Shown: positions 17,701-26,478, numbered from the stretch's first letter. The stretch: 64,000 nt of DNA from Pseudanabaena yagii GIHE-NHR1 (GCF_012863495.1 NZ_JAAVJL010000001.1:1674001-1738000); one strand, 5' to 3'. A program made the numbers and translations. Notes: generated by a model not told the origin, from the letters alone.

Positions 17701-19867
17701 ATCTAGCTTTCTGCTCAATAATCAATTAGAAGCCTTAACGACGGTTGTGAAGGCGGCAAAGAAACTAAATACTACAAGTACAGGGAAAGAAAAGACAAGA
17801 ATCACGCAGTTAAATCTAGAAGCTCTCCAAATGATTGTCTATAGTATGCGTGAGCGCTATCGGTTTAATCCTCAAAACATGGATGCGCCCTTTTATGTTG
17901 CGAAATTTAGTCATAATGGCAATGTTATGGCTTTTGGTAGCTATGATGGCAGTGTTTATCTCTTTCAAAATAATGGTAAGCCGATCTCGCGGCTAATTGG
18001 TCTGAATACCATTGAAATTCGTGGCTTAAGCTTTAGTCCAGACGATCGCCAAATTGCTTCGGTAGGACAGGGAAAGAGTGTCAGGATTTGGGATGTAGAG
18101 ACTGGCAAATTAGTGAGCAAATTCTATGCTCATCAGGACGATATTTTTAAAGTCCATTTCCATCGTAATGGCAAGCTATTGCTGACAGCTAGTAAAGATG
18201 GTACGGCAAAGCTGTGGGATCGCGATCGCGGTATCGAATTGATCACTATGCGTCCGCAGGATCTGGGGAATAATGCTAATTCCAAAAAACGTCCTTCCGT
18301 TGCAATTCAAGATGCGAGCTTTAGCAATGATGGCAACTTGATTGTTATTGCCCAAAATAGAACGATTTCACTCTGGGACTTACAGGGAAATTTATTAGCT
18401 AGTGCGATCGCCCATGATAAAAAAATCCATAGTGTCAATTTTCATCCCGATGGCAAGCAGTTAATATCATCGGGTGGCGATGAAACTGTAAAACTATGGC
18501 AAATTGTGGAAAAGCCCATCGCCAAGCCTGTTGAGGAAAACATTACCGAAGAGAGTAATGATGGAGCTACCGAAACGAGTAGCATCACTAAAGAACCATC
18601 TGCTCAAAAGTCTATGAGCTATCAATTGCAAATGGTGCGAACTTTTAAAACTAATTCCACGGATATTTTGAGTGTCAAGTTTAGCCCTGATGGTGAACGA
18701 ATCGCCCTTGGCGCTCAAGACAACTCGATTCAAATCTTCAATATCGAGGGGGCGATCGAAATGAAACTTGGTGGTCATAACAATGCCATTTTTGATGTCA
18801 ATTTTAGTCCCAATGGTCGTTACCTCCTTTCAGCTAGTAAAGATCGCACGGTACGGCTCTGGGATCTCAAAGCAACCTTGCTCGATACCATTTATGGACA
18901 TACCGATAATGTTTGGTCAGTAAACTTTAGTCCCAATGGCACAATGTTTGCATCAGGTAGTGTTGATAAAAGCGTTCGCCTCTGGGATGCCGATGGTAGT
19001 TTCCTCCAAGAATTCAAAGGACATGAAGATACGGTTTACGGAGTTAGCTTTAGTGCCGATGGGAAGAAATTGGTTTCAGCGAGTAATGACAAAACTGTGA
19101 GGATTTGGGATATTGACACAGGTAAGTCAGTAAATGTCCTCAATATTCATGGTTCAGGATTGGTCTATGCTACCTTTAGCCCTGACCAAAAACTCCTCGC
19201 GACCCTTGGGATAGATAGCAAAATTAAAATTTGGCAATGGGACAACACCAACAATCCCAAATTATTACAAGTACTCGATGGTCATCAGAAGGAAGTTTGG
19301 GCGATCGCCTTTAGCCCCGATAGCCAATCCCTAGCTTCAACGAGTAACGATCAAACGGTCAGAATTTGGAATGTGAAAACTGGACAAAATACTCACACGA
19401 TGGAAGCGCATCTCAATGGTGGGCTAGCTGTTGCCTATAGTCCTGATGGTGAAATAATTGCTTCGGCGGGCAAAGATGGCAAATTGAAATTATGGAATGC
19501 CCATACAGGTGTTTTAGAAAAGGTGATTACGGTTAATGCTGATTCTTGGATCTTTGGTATTAACTTTAGTCCTAACGGTAGAGCGATCGCTACTGCTAAT
19601 GCCGATAAAACCATTAAAATCATTGACCTATCGACGGGAGAGATTCTCAAAAATTTGGTGGGACATACTGCGGAGGTGAATGCGGTGAGCTTTAGTCCCA
19701 ATGGTGAATATCTAGTATCAGCCAGTCGTGACAGTACACTCAAATTATGGAATGCGGAGACCTTGAGTTTTAATGAACTCGTCCAGAGAGGTTGTAGCCT
19801 ATTAGAGAACTATCTCACTTACACACCAACATTGCCCCCAGAACAAAAACAGCTTTGTCAACAATAG
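14753..19867 (+). CDS. STAND NTPase with 14 WD40 repeats
   Basis: 1704 residues, GTG start. Residues 1-185 look like a P-loop-type fold without a Walker A (IIVNCNYRGLRQKIL; LVLWLDDQHLQQFL). Residues about 190-540 are helical and TPR-like. The STAND NTPase module has Walker A GESGVGKSS (587-595) and Walker B IVLILDQFEELFF (Asp686), followed by a winged-helix-like region. A membrane segment is near 944-962 (FALIGTVFGLFIMAGLAF). From about 1045 to 1690 there are 14 WD40 repeats, enough for two seven-blade propellers. STAND proteins are nucleotide-driven switches that oligomerise when their sensor repeats bind a trigger, in signalling or anti-phage defence. No nuclease or other effector is visible. 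A prohibitin gene follows 60 nt downstream. Confidence 0.9.
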   Translation: MSCIVTIATAIKRNQVIQTDQSIRNLEDLYSLNERSLDTLTRAINLFKGSFSLIIVNCNYRGLRQKILTAFVSKTGLLCREVWWRESHETLYGKLQNILRDGEIENIPALMCLGLEQVRVNDSQDLLDLFVEANLFRDRLKKHLNCPLVLWLDDQHLQQFLVTAPELANLAAPPIKFEPSPVELTREVHQQVERLFEITKDPQIPLFWQDTQIDIDREAFSYSELEIARRELRLIMQNQPEQDVQKQICPEMEAKLDFVLGRLLWRSPEAVANEVYEESQGEVHSVSQIYYQCSLVYWRKHNKLVESGIVLFYIGNLWWHNSFVHGRQAHESWLKAKQFFQDSINAFKNADRPDLIAKYSRAYSGVLEQLKQWQELETWIQSLLGLHQQMPLELAQDYAYLAKIAISRGDWLKVKEYAQSAIATLEQAPNFADEQLTYNWQRLRQIQLGQSQLLLTQSHFQLRELDMAAALIEATIASFNLSDEPKLYIRFLDTFHDIAFAQGRYLQAFQSRQKQRSLEQQYGLRAFVGAGVLQPKQISPNSNITAIDASKLDINASEIVASGRDQDVERLVERILSVEHQLTVIHGESGVGKSSLVRAGLVPALLQRSLTGQELVPIQIRTYTNWVNAISFALYVEQSINNDFRVSISRSKFSDRRKKGDRDPANLLNRLKQLAASSTQIVLILDQFEELFFTYTQPQERQRFIAFLQDCLKIPLLKLVLSIREDYLYLLLEMESAYGDVDILSREFRYALGNLSTSDAKSLIKNLTEQANFPLESALIDELVRDLAGDRGTVRPIELQLVGSQLQDRNITNLTSYRLAGGKQRLVEQSVEEVIQACGKSAFIAQQVLVLLTDEQGTRPLRTYNELRTGTLAYSSNTEDLDLVLEILIGSGLVSQDSNSYQLVHDYLVPFIRANQESGLQAELLKVRSSAQRSQNNFNRLTKFALIGTVFGLFIMAGLAFQANRQRQLAEFGEIEALVSSAKSSFLLNNQLEALTTVVKAAKKLNTTSTGKEKTRITQLNLEALQMIVYSMRERYRFNPQNMDAPFYVAKFSHNGNVMAFGSYDGSVYLFQNNGKPISRLIGLNTIEIRGLSFSPDDRQIASVGQGKSVRIWDVETGKLVSKFYAHQDDIFKVHFHRNGKLLLTASKDGTAKLWDRDRGIELITMRPQDLGNNANSKKRPSVAIQDASFSNDGNLIVIAQNRTISLWDLQGNLLASAIAHDKKIHSVNFHPDGKQLISSGGDETVKLWQIVEKPIAKPVEENITEESNDGATETSSITKEPSAQKSMSYQLQMVRTFKTNSTDILSVKFSPDGERIALGAQDNSIQIFNIEGAIEMKLGGHNNAIFDVNFSPNGRYLLSASKDRTVRLWDLKATLLDTIYGHTDNVWSVNFSPNGTMFASGSVDKSVRLWDADGSFLQEFKGHEDTVYGVSFSADGKKLVSASNDKTVRIWDIDTGKSVNVLNIHGSGLVYATFSPDQKLLATLGIDSKIKIWQWDNTNNPKLLQVLDGHQKEVWAIAFSPDSQSLASTSNDQTVRIWNVKTGQNTHTMEAHLNGGLAVAYSPDGEIIASAGKDGKLKLWNAHTGVLEKVITVNADSWIFGINFSPNGRAIATANADKTIKIIDLSTGEILKNLVGHTAEVNAVSFSPNGEYLVSASRDSTLKLWNAETLSFNELVQRGCSLLENYLTYTPTLPPEQKQLCQQ

Positions 19868-19910
19868 AATATATAAAGGGGTAGCGCTTTGCGCTGCCTC
19901 TTTATATATT
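19868..19910. repeat. Hairpin between STAND-WD40 and SPFH genes
   Basis: Arms AATATATAAAG..GGTAGCGC and GCGCTGCC..CTTTATATATT, just after the stop codon and 18 nt before the next start. It could be a partial terminator or processing site separating the two genes. Confidence 0.5.
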
Positions 19911-19927
19911 TCTTTTAGGAAAAAGTA

Positions 19928-20737
19928 ATGCAAGACCAAGAAACAAGCTGGCAATCTTTAATCCTAGTTGTCATATTAGGAATTCTCGCGCTTATCAGTT
20001 TTAACTCCTTCGTGATTATTAACCCTGGTGAGGCAGGAGTATTGAGTATCTTGGGCAAAGCAAAGGATGGTGTGTTGTTAGAAGGTGTGCATTTCAAGCC
20101 GCCTGTAATTTCACAGGTCGATGTCTATGACTTGACCGTCCAGAAATTTGAAGTACCTGCCCAAAGTTCTACCAAGGATTTGCAACAGCTTACAGCTAGT
20201 TTTGCGATTAACTTTCGTCTTGATCCCATCGAAGTTGTCACAATTCGACGTACTCAAGGCACTTTGCAAAATATTGTCTCCAAAATCATCGCCCCACAGA
20301 CCCAAGAATCTTTTAAAGTCGCTGCCGCTAGACGCACAGTAGAAGAGGCAATTACCAAGCGTGATGAACTGAAGTTAGATTTTGATGAAGCTCTCAGCCA
20401 GAGATTGAGCAAATACGGCATCATCGTATTAGATACTAGTGTTGTTGATTTGAACTTCTCCACGGAGTTCTCTAAGGCAGTAGAAGAAAAACAAATTGCC
20501 GAACAACGCGCTCAAAGGGCTGTATACATTGCCAGAGAAGCTGAACAAGAAGCAGAGGCAACAATTAACCGCGCTAAGGGTCAGGCAGAAGCTCAACGCT
20601 TATTACGGGAAACCTTGACTTCTGAGCTGTTGCAAAAACAGGCGATCGAGAAATGGGATGGCAAGTTTCCCCAAGTTTTAGGAGGAAATGGTGCAGTTCC
20701 CTTTCTAAATCTCGATATTACAAAATCACAAAAGTAA
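19928..20737 (+). CDS. Prohibitin/SPFH-domain membrane protein
   Basis: 269 residues. An N-terminal membrane anchor (about 9-30, LILVVILGILALISFNSFVI) is followed by the SPFH/band-7 domain (NPGEAGVLSILGKAKDG, LLEGVHFKPP, DLTVQKFEVPAQSSTKD) and a coiled coil rich in Ala/Glu/Arg (EEKQIAEQRAQRAVYIAREAE) that drives ring assembly. It fits the prohibitin type (cyanobacterial Phb1). Such proteins form large membrane rings that organise proteases or microdomains. It is downstream of the STAND-WD40 gene on the same strand, possibly co-transcribed. A strong hairpin follows the stop codon. Confidence 0.92.
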   Translation: MQDQETSWQSLILVVILGILALISFNSFVIINPGEAGVLSILGKAKDGVLLEGVHFKPPVISQVDVYDLTVQKFEVPAQSSTKDLQQLTASFAINFRLDPIEVVTIRRTQGTLQNIVSKIIAPQTQESFKVAAARRTVEEAITKRDELKLDFDEALSQRLSKYGIIVLDTSVVDLNFSTEFSKAVEEKQIAEQRAQRAVYIAREAEQEAEATINRAKGQAEAQRLLRETLTSELLQKQAIEKWDGKFPQVLGGNGAVPFLNLDITKSQK

Positions 20738-20750
20738 TAACATCAAAGAA

Positions 20751-20780
20751 GAGACAGGTGGCGCAAGCGCCACCTGTCTC
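20751..20780. terminator. Strong GC-rich hairpin after the SPFH gene
   Basis: A perfect palindrome (GAGACAGGTGGCGC with its complement around AA), 13 nt after the stop codon and followed by TCCTTT. It may be an intergenic repeat serving as a terminator. Confidence 0.6.
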
Positions 20781-20797
20781 TCCTTTGAGTTATTAAA

Positions 20798-20925
20798 TGC
20801 TATAAGAACGTCAGTTCTGGTTAAGCTGGCAAATTTTAAAAGTCCAAGAGTAAAAGCTTTTACTCTTGGACTTTTAGAGAGGGTTTGCTACGCAAACCCT
20901 CTCTAAAAGCCAGTTTCAAATTATT
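20798..20925. repeat. Family D double-hairpin repeat, copy 3 (inverted)
   Basis: TGCTATAAGAACGTCAGTTC, GGTTAAGCTGGCAAATTTTA, a hairpin AAGTCCAAGAGTAAAAGC/GCTTTTACTCTTGGACTT, then AGAGAGGGTTTGC/GCAAACCCTCTCT. The same blocks occur inverted at 8046-8193. It abuts the stop codon of the minus-strand kinase gene at 20925. Confidence 0.75.
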
Positions 20926-22880
20926 TAGTTGCTAATTGTGGAATATGGAAGCTCAATTGTAAAGCAGCTACCAACTCCTACTGTACTCGTTAGTCCGATC
21001 TTGCCATTGTGTAGCTCCACAATCCGTTTAGCTAAAGCTAGTCCTAAACCAGTTCCTTCATATTGACGATTTAAATTACTATCGATCTGGATAAAGGGTT
21101 GAAATAGCTTCTTCATGTTTTCTGGGGAAATGCCAATACCTGTATCTGCGATCGCAAAGAGAATACAACTGTTGGCTTCTTGATGCGAAACTTCTAAGGT
21201 GACTTTGCCGCCTTCTGGAGTGAATTTAACTGCATTATTCAGTAAGTTAATTAAGACCTGAAGGATGCGTCGTTCATCTACTAATAAATCAGGAATATTT
21301 TCCTCCACATTGCAATTAATTTGAATTTGTTTTTGGAGCGCCTGCTGATTCACAAATGTTAAACTGTTTTCACAAAGGTGCTGAATGGAAGTTAACTTGC
21401 AATCTAGCTGAATCTGTTCAGACTCTATTTTGGCTAGATCTAGAATGTCATTGATTAAATTGAGTAAATGGTTACTGCTACTCTCAATAGTTTGTAATGC
21501 CTTTAGTTGTGGCTCATTTAATGCACCAAAGATCTCCTCCTGCAATCCTTCATTCAATCCCCAAATAGCATTTAGGGGAGTCCGTAGCTCATGACTCATA
21601 TTGGCTAAAAAACTATCTTTCAGGCGATGTGACTCAATCAAGTGATTATTAGTTAATTGTAGTTGTGTCAAAAGGTTATTTTGGCGTTTGACCATACTAA
21701 AAAAAGCATTTGACAAATGACTAATTTCATCGGTAGAGGGAATTGGATTTTCTTCTTCGGATAGAGCTATATCACAAACATCTAAGATTGGTTTTAAGCG
21801 CTGATTGAGAGAACGCACAAATAGAAAAATAGTAATAGCTAGGATGATACCGACCGAGAGAGTGGCACTAATTGAGATGAATAGCGCAGGTTTGATAATA
21901 TCGTTATAGGAAACTGATTTGAGCATTATCCATTGACTGCTGGGCACTTTTTGATAAACCCAATATCTACTAGTTAAATCCGATCGCAAATATCCTTGAG
22001 TCTTGCCTTGACTTAATTCATGCTGAATATCCTGCCAAACTGGCTTAAAATTGTTAACTGAAGTAATATTCTCTAACTTCAAAGCTTTATTAGGATCGAG
22101 ACTGTAGCTTAAGAAGGTTCCATCTTCAGTCACCAAGGCAGTATATTCATCGTCATCGTTGTTAGTTAAGCCAATGGACTTATTGCTACTGAGATCTCTG
22201 ATATTAATGTCCCCATTCATCACGGCAATTAATTTACCATCGCGATCGCGAATGGGACCTGCAAAGGTCATTAAGGGAACAGGATAAACTTCATTAATGT
22301 AAGGTTTCGACCAAAAATAATTATTAGCCTTTACAGCATCTTGGTAGTATTGCAATTCAGGATACTTATCCACTTGCCAAAGCTCAACCAGACTATATTT
22401 AGGATCATTTGCTAACGGGGTTCCACGATTTGGTTGAGTTTCCTCGATATAAGAGCCAAACCACTGACGGTCTACTAAACCTTGTGGAAGTTGCATAATG
22501 CCAAAGCCTGTAATTAGCTTAGGACGGACAGACATCAATGATAAGACTAATTGGTCATAGGCTTTGGGCGATCGCTCTCCACTATTGTGTAGGAAGGTCG
22601 TTGTTGCGACTAAGCTCTTTAAAAAACTTTCACTGGTACGAATTTCTGCATCCAATTCTCGGATCGTAACATCTGTTTCGATGGTGAGATGGAGGAGTTT
22701 ATCTTTCTCAAAGTTGCTATACAATAAAACCCCTAAGCTACCTAGGGCAAGGCAAAAAGGTGTCATCACTAATAAAAAGAAGCGAGTGCCAATAGAAGAA
22801 ATGCCAAAACGCTCAAAAGCAAATAAGCGATCGCTTTTATTTGCAGGCTCTTGTAATTTCTGCATAGGATTCAGACTCAT
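20925..22880 (-). CDS. Membrane sensor histidine kinase with periplasmic PDC-like domain
   Basis: 651 residues from ATG 22880 (MSLNPMQKLQ); the longer frame starts with TTG at 22901 and is less likely. A first membrane segment (FFLLVMTPFCLALGSLGVLLY, ~38-58 from the chosen start) is followed by an extracytoplasmic sensor of about 270 residues with PDC/dCache features (FWSKPYINEVY, GPIRDRDGKLIAVMNGDINI). The second membrane segment (~340-360) leads to a HAMP-like linker, a HisKA domain with the H-box SHELRTPLNAI, and HATPase boxes NLLNNAVKFT, ADTGIGIS and GTGLGLALAK. It autophosphorylates in response to an external ligand. No receiver gene is adjacent, so its partner is elsewhere. It is divergent from the TgpA-like gene. 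Confidence 0.93.
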   Translation of the reverse strand: MSLNPMQKLQEPANKSDRLFAFERFGISSIGTRFFLLVMTPFCLALGSLGVLLYSNFEKDKLLHLTIETDVTIRELDAEIRTSESFLKSLVATTTFLHNSGERSPKAYDQLVLSLMSVRPKLITGFGIMQLPQGLVDRQWFGSYIEETQPNRGTPLANDPKYSLVELWQVDKYPELQYYQDAVKANNYFWSKPYINEVYPVPLMTFAGPIRDRDGKLIAVMNGDINIRDLSSNKSIGLTNNDDDEYTALVTEDGTFLSYSLDPNKALKLENITSVNNFKPVWQDIQHELSQGKTQGYLRSDLTSRYWVYQKVPSSQWIMLKSVSYNDIIKPALFISISATLSVGIILAITIFLFVRSLNQRLKPILDVCDIALSEEENPIPSTDEISHLSNAFFSMVKRQNNLLTQLQLTNNHLIESHRLKDSFLANMSHELRTPLNAIWGLNEGLQEEIFGALNEPQLKALQTIESSSNHLLNLINDILDLAKIESEQIQLDCKLTSIQHLCENSLTFVNQQALQKQIQINCNVEENIPDLLVDERRILQVLINLLNNAVKFTPEGGKVTLEVSHQEANSCILFAIADTGIGISPENMKKLFQPFIQIDSNLNRQYEGTGLGLALAKRIVELHNGKIGLTSTVGVGSCFTIELPYSTISN

Positions 22881-23179
22881 GAGATAGTGATGTTTTAGCA
22901 ATTAACCTACTTTCGCCTAGCCAATATAGCGTTTTCCCGTTTAGTGAAATACGGGTTCATTTCCCTACCGAAGGCGAAGAAGCAAACCTCTTTACTTCGG
23001 CTTGAAAATCCGCTTATCCCCCATGATTTACTGGCAATAAACTTAAAAAAGGCGTAACAAGTTAATAACCAATTGTGGCAGATAATTACCGAGTGTCATA
23101 ACTTTAGTTGCAGTATGAATAATACTAAATCCTGCTTAGCCTTTACAGTTTATTTATTTTTTTATAATTAACTTTTGTC
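22881..23179. promoter_or_regulatory. Structured leader/promoter region upstream of the sensor kinase
   Basis: This AT-rich region holds short paired segments: CCCGT/ACGGG (22936-22955) and CCGAAG/CTTCGG (22968-23000) within about 70 nt. Read on the minus strand they could form a 5' leader with two stems ahead of the kinase gene. I cannot assign a riboswitch class. The rest shows nothing clear. Confidence 0.3.
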
Positions 23180-23295
23180 ATAACAAAACAGTGGCGCACG
23201 CTGCGCGTGCGCCACTGTTTTGTGGAAGCGCACCCCGAAGGGGTGCGCTTCCACAAAACCCAAAATCTACAAATAATTTAGGACTGCTATATCTA
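23180..23295. repeat. Family E double palindrome, copy 1
   Basis: The hairpin ACAAAACAGTGGCGCACGC/GCGTGCGCCACTGTTTTGT runs directly into the hairpin GTGGAAGCGCACCCC/GGGGTGCGCTTCCAC. The tail AAAACCCAAAATCTACAAAT then ATTTAGGACTGCTATATCT matches 47061-47112. It lies upstream of the TgpA-like gene. Confidence 0.7.
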
Positions 23296-23426
23296 GAACA
23301 AAAGCCATTCTCTTCTTGAGCTTGGAAAGTGCTGTATGAGATAGTCGCAAAACGAAACCAATAAGATCGAGTTAGAGTAGAAAGACGTGCATTGTGCGCC
23401 ATCTCCTCTCAATTTTTTACAGAGCT

Positions 23427-25772
23427 ATGGATACGATTCGGCAAACCCAAGTAGATCCCCCATCAAAGCCTCGATCAAAGACTGGTGCATTCGATAAATT
23501 GCGACAAGCCTCAGAATTTACAGTCAAAGGGGTTGAAGACTCGATTCCTTTGCGGGTGATGGTGCAAATTTTTGTATTTATCAGCATTGGGGCGATCGAT
23601 GCGGTGGCAAGTACAAATAACAGTACTTGGGCTATTCCCCTCAGCGCGATCGCCGCAGTCTGGGCATGGTATGCCCGACGTAAACGCAATATTCTTGTGA
23701 AATTATTCATTGCGATCGCCATGATTGCCATGTTGGTGATCTTTCTCAACGACATTGTGCGAATGGCTGAAGATACAAAACTCTTGTTAGCGAGATTATT
23801 GATTCAGCTACAGGTTTTGCATAGTTTTGACCTACCACGTCGCAAAGACTTGGGCTATTCGATTGTGATTGGTTTAATCCTGATGGCAGTTGCTGCCACC
23901 TTGAGCCAAACGATGATCTTTTCCCTGTGGTTAATCGGCTTTTTGATCGTCGGACTACCGATTTTATTGCTTGATCACCGATCGCGTTTAGGCGTAAAGA
24001 CTCAGAGTTTCCAGCCCGAAAAGATGGGAGTCTCCCCAAAACCTCTATTGGGATTACTAGCGATCGTTTTAGTCTTGGGCTTAACGATATTTGCCTTTTT
24101 GCCACGTTTACCGGGGTTTCAACTACGCAACTTTCCTGTCAGTGTCAATCTTTCGATTCAGCGCGAGATTCCTCGTGGGGGGATTTTAAACAGACAGCAA
24201 CAAAATCAACAGAGACAATTTGGGACTAATGGCACGGGAACTGGTGGTACTGGCAATACTGGCGATAATAATGATCAAGATACTTTGCCACCGTTATTTG
24301 CCCCTGAGATTGATACGGCTTCATCGGGGGCGAGCCAACTCAATAAGAAGCGCCAACCTGAATTAGTGATGCGGGTGCGATCGCAAGCAGAGCTATTTTG
24401 GCGGGTGATGGCATACGACGAATTTACAGGCAAAGGATGGCGCATTTCTCGGAACAATCCACAGCAACTACGCACAATCAAACGTAATCCACTTAACTAC
24501 GAATTTCTCTTACCAATACCGACCTATGCTTTTATCGGTTCTAATAAAGCCATAAAGCCGATCGCCTTCCAAGAGGTTGTCCAAACCTACACGATTACTT
24601 CCAAAAATTTTCCAAACCTTGTCCCTGCGGCAGCAGTGCCCAATCGCATCTTTTTCCCTAGTGAGGAGTTGGATGTAGATCTTGAAGGGATGATTCGTGG
24701 GCCAGGACCATTGCCCGAAGATATGACCTATACGGTGATCTCGAATGTGCCTGAACGCGATCCGCAACTATTGCGACAGATGCCTAACGAATATCCACGC
24801 GCAATTCGTAATTATTATTTAAAACTTCCTCCGAATGTGTCACCACAGGTGCGGGATAAGGCGTTGAGTCTAATTGCAAATGCTCAAGATGCTCAGGGTA
24901 AGCCGATCGCTGTGGATAATCCCTACGATCTAGCGGTACAGATCACACAGGGGCTAAAACAAAACTTTGTGGTGAAACCGCTCAAATTTGATGAAACCAA
25001 AGGCGATTTGGTATCACAATTTGTAGAGCAGGGTGGTGGAGAGGAGAGTCATTTTGTGTCCACACTAGCGGTTATGTTGCGATCGCTCGGTATTCCTACC
25101 CGATATGTGGTTGGCTTTGCCTCAGGGAAATTCAACCCATTTACAGGACTATATGAGGTGCAAAATACAGATACGCAATCAGTGGTTGAAGTATTTTTCC
25201 CTGTTTATGGTTGGGTTGCCTTTGATCCAGTCCCCGGTCGTCCTCTATTTCCTCCATCCATTGAAAACAATCGCACCTTCGGCGTAATCCAAACTTTTTG
25301 GAGTTGGATCGCAAAGCTTTTGCCTAGTCCAGTGACGAATTTCTTCGCCAGTCTATTTGATAGCATTGGCAAGTTTATCGGTGGTGTGATTAGCTGGCTC
25401 ATCGAGATGGGTTGGGTGGGACTTGCCTTTGGGCTAGCGATCGCCTTTGGGTTTGGCATTGGGGGCTGGGCATTGTGGCAATTGCTCCTCTGGTGGTGGC
25501 GCGTACGACATTTAGGGAAAATGCCAATCCCCCAACGTGCCTATCAACAAATGTTGCAATGGCTCGCCGAGCAAGGTAAACCTAAATCACCTCAACAAAC
25601 GCCCCAAGAATATGAGGCAAGCCTGCGCGATCGCGTATCAGAGCAACAGGCATCGGCGATCGCTCAAATTACTCAGATTTATCAAGACTGGCGCTATGGC
25701 GATCGTCATAGTGATTACAGTTTAGATACGGAGCTACAAATGCTACTGAAGCAACTAAAATCTAAGCTTTAA
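23427..25772 (+). CDS. TgpA-like membrane protein with degenerate transglutaminase domain
   Basis: 781 residues from ATG 23427; an in-frame upstream GTG at 23394 is possible. The N-terminal third has about five to six membrane helices (DUF3488-like). Then comes a periplasmic transglutaminase-like domain, one further membrane helix (about 665-690) and a cytoplasmic DUF4129-like tail. The domain keeps the family scaffold (VMLRSLGIPTRYVVGF, FNPFTGLYEVQN, YGWVAFDPVPGRP), but the catalytic Cys segment, usually like GYCEHF, reads GEESHF (Glu540 where Cys is expected), and the catalytic His segment, usually DAHAW, reads DTQSV (Gln584). Papain-like catalysis is therefore unlikely. TgpA proteins affect the envelope; here a binding or structural role is inferred. 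A short low-complexity Gly/Asn/Thr stretch lies near residue 270. Confidence 0.88.
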   Translation: MDTIRQTQVDPPSKPRSKTGAFDKLRQASEFTVKGVEDSIPLRVMVQIFVFISIGAIDAVASTNNSTWAIPLSAIAAVWAWYARRKRNILVKLFIAIAMIAMLVIFLNDIVRMAEDTKLLLARLLIQLQVLHSFDLPRRKDLGYSIVIGLILMAVAATLSQTMIFSLWLIGFLIVGLPILLLDHRSRLGVKTQSFQPEKMGVSPKPLLGLLAIVLVLGLTIFAFLPRLPGFQLRNFPVSVNLSIQREIPRGGILNRQQQNQQRQFGTNGTGTGGTGNTGDNNDQDTLPPLFAPEIDTASSGASQLNKKRQPELVMRVRSQAELFWRVMAYDEFTGKGWRISRNNPQQLRTIKRNPLNYEFLLPIPTYAFIGSNKAIKPIAFQEVVQTYTITSKNFPNLVPAAAVPNRIFFPSEELDVDLEGMIRGPGPLPEDMTYTVISNVPERDPQLLRQMPNEYPRAIRNYYLKLPPNVSPQVRDKALSLIANAQDAQGKPIAVDNPYDLAVQITQGLKQNFVVKPLKFDETKGDLVSQFVEQGGGEESHFVSTLAVMLRSLGIPTRYVVGFASGKFNPFTGLYEVQNTDTQSVVEVFFPVYGWVAFDPVPGRPLFPPSIENNRTFGVIQTFWSWIAKLLPSPVTNFFASLFDSIGKFIGGVISWLIEMGWVGLAFGLAIAFGFGIGGWALWQLLLWWWRVRHLGKMPIPQRAYQQMLQWLAEQGKPKSPQQTPQEYEASLRDRVSEQQASAIAQITQIYQDWRYGDRHSDYSLDTELQMLLKQLKSKL

Positions 25773-25822
25773 AATTGTAACTATTCTTATACAGTCTATT
25801 TAGAGTCTGCTAGCGCTAAGTA

Positions 25823-25859
25823 TTTTTTGAAAAGCTTATAAAATAAGCTTTTCAAAAAA
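25823..25859. terminator. Bidirectional terminator-like hairpin upstream of apcD
   Basis: TTTTTTGAAAAGCTTAT paired with ATAAGCTTTTCAAAAAA around a 3-nt centre, 51 nt after the TgpA-like stop codon and about 130 nt before apcD. It separates apcD from the upstream transcript, so apcD should have its own promoter in 25860-25992. Confidence 0.65.
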
Positions 25860-25992
25860 ATCTTTCCCTTTTATCACCACGCCAAGCGCTGTAAAGTTAC
25901 GTGAAGATTTGTGATTTTATTACAAAGTCTTAGCGCATCCACCGCTTTTGGTAGACTAGATGGCGAATATATTAAATTTCCTATTTTAAATC

Positions 25993-26478
25993 ATGAGTGT
26001 AGTTATTCAAGTTTTAGAAAGAGCCGACGAAGAACTTCGTTATCCCACCATTGCTGAGCTACAGAGTGTGAAGAACTTTCTCGCTACTGGTGCTCAAAGA
26101 GTGAGGATTGCCGCAGTCTTGGCAGAAAGCGAAGACAAAATCGTAAAGAAAGCAACCACAGAACTATTTAGAATTCACCCTGACTACATCTCTCCTGGTG
26201 GTAATGCCTATGGTCAAAAGCAACGTAACCAATGCCTGAGAGACTTCACTTGGTACATCCGCCTCGTTACTTACGGGGTATTGGCAGGTGACAAGGAGCC
26301 AATTGAACAAATCGGGATCATTGGCGCTCGTGAAATGTATAACTCTCTCGGTGTGCCTTTAGTTGGTATGGCTGATGCAGTACGTGCGCTTAAGAATGCG
26401 TCTCTTGCATTACTGAGCAAGGAAGATGCTGACACCGCTGAGCCTTATTTCGACTATATCGTTCAGGCTTTATCCTAG
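25993..26478 (+). CDS. apcD: Allophycocyanin alpha-B chain
   Basis: 161 residues. Phycobiliprotein globin fold; Cys81 in NQCLRDF is the phycocyanobilin attachment site. The start [19 protein letters not shown] and the segments [24 protein letters not shown] and [12 protein letters not shown] fit ApcD better than ApcA, in which the corresponding start is MSIVTKSI. ApcD is a terminal emitter in the phycobilisome core and passes energy, mainly to photosystem I. It stands alone, as apcD usually does, away from apcABC. A terminator-like hairpin follows the stop codon. Distinguishing it from other ApcA-like paralogues rests on remembered sequence, not an alignment. Confidence 0.92.
   Translation: MSVVIQVLERADEELRYPTIAELQSVKNFLATGAQRVRIAAVLAESEDKIVKKATTELFRIHPDYISPGGNAYGQKQRNQCLRDFTWYIRLVTYGVLAGDKEPIEQIGIIGAREMYNSLGVPLVGMADAVRALKNASLALLSKEDADTAEPYFDYIVQALS

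Noticed and set aside
22881-23010. Known riboswitch class upstream of the kinase
   Set aside because: The stems do not match the consensus of any class I can recall with confidence.
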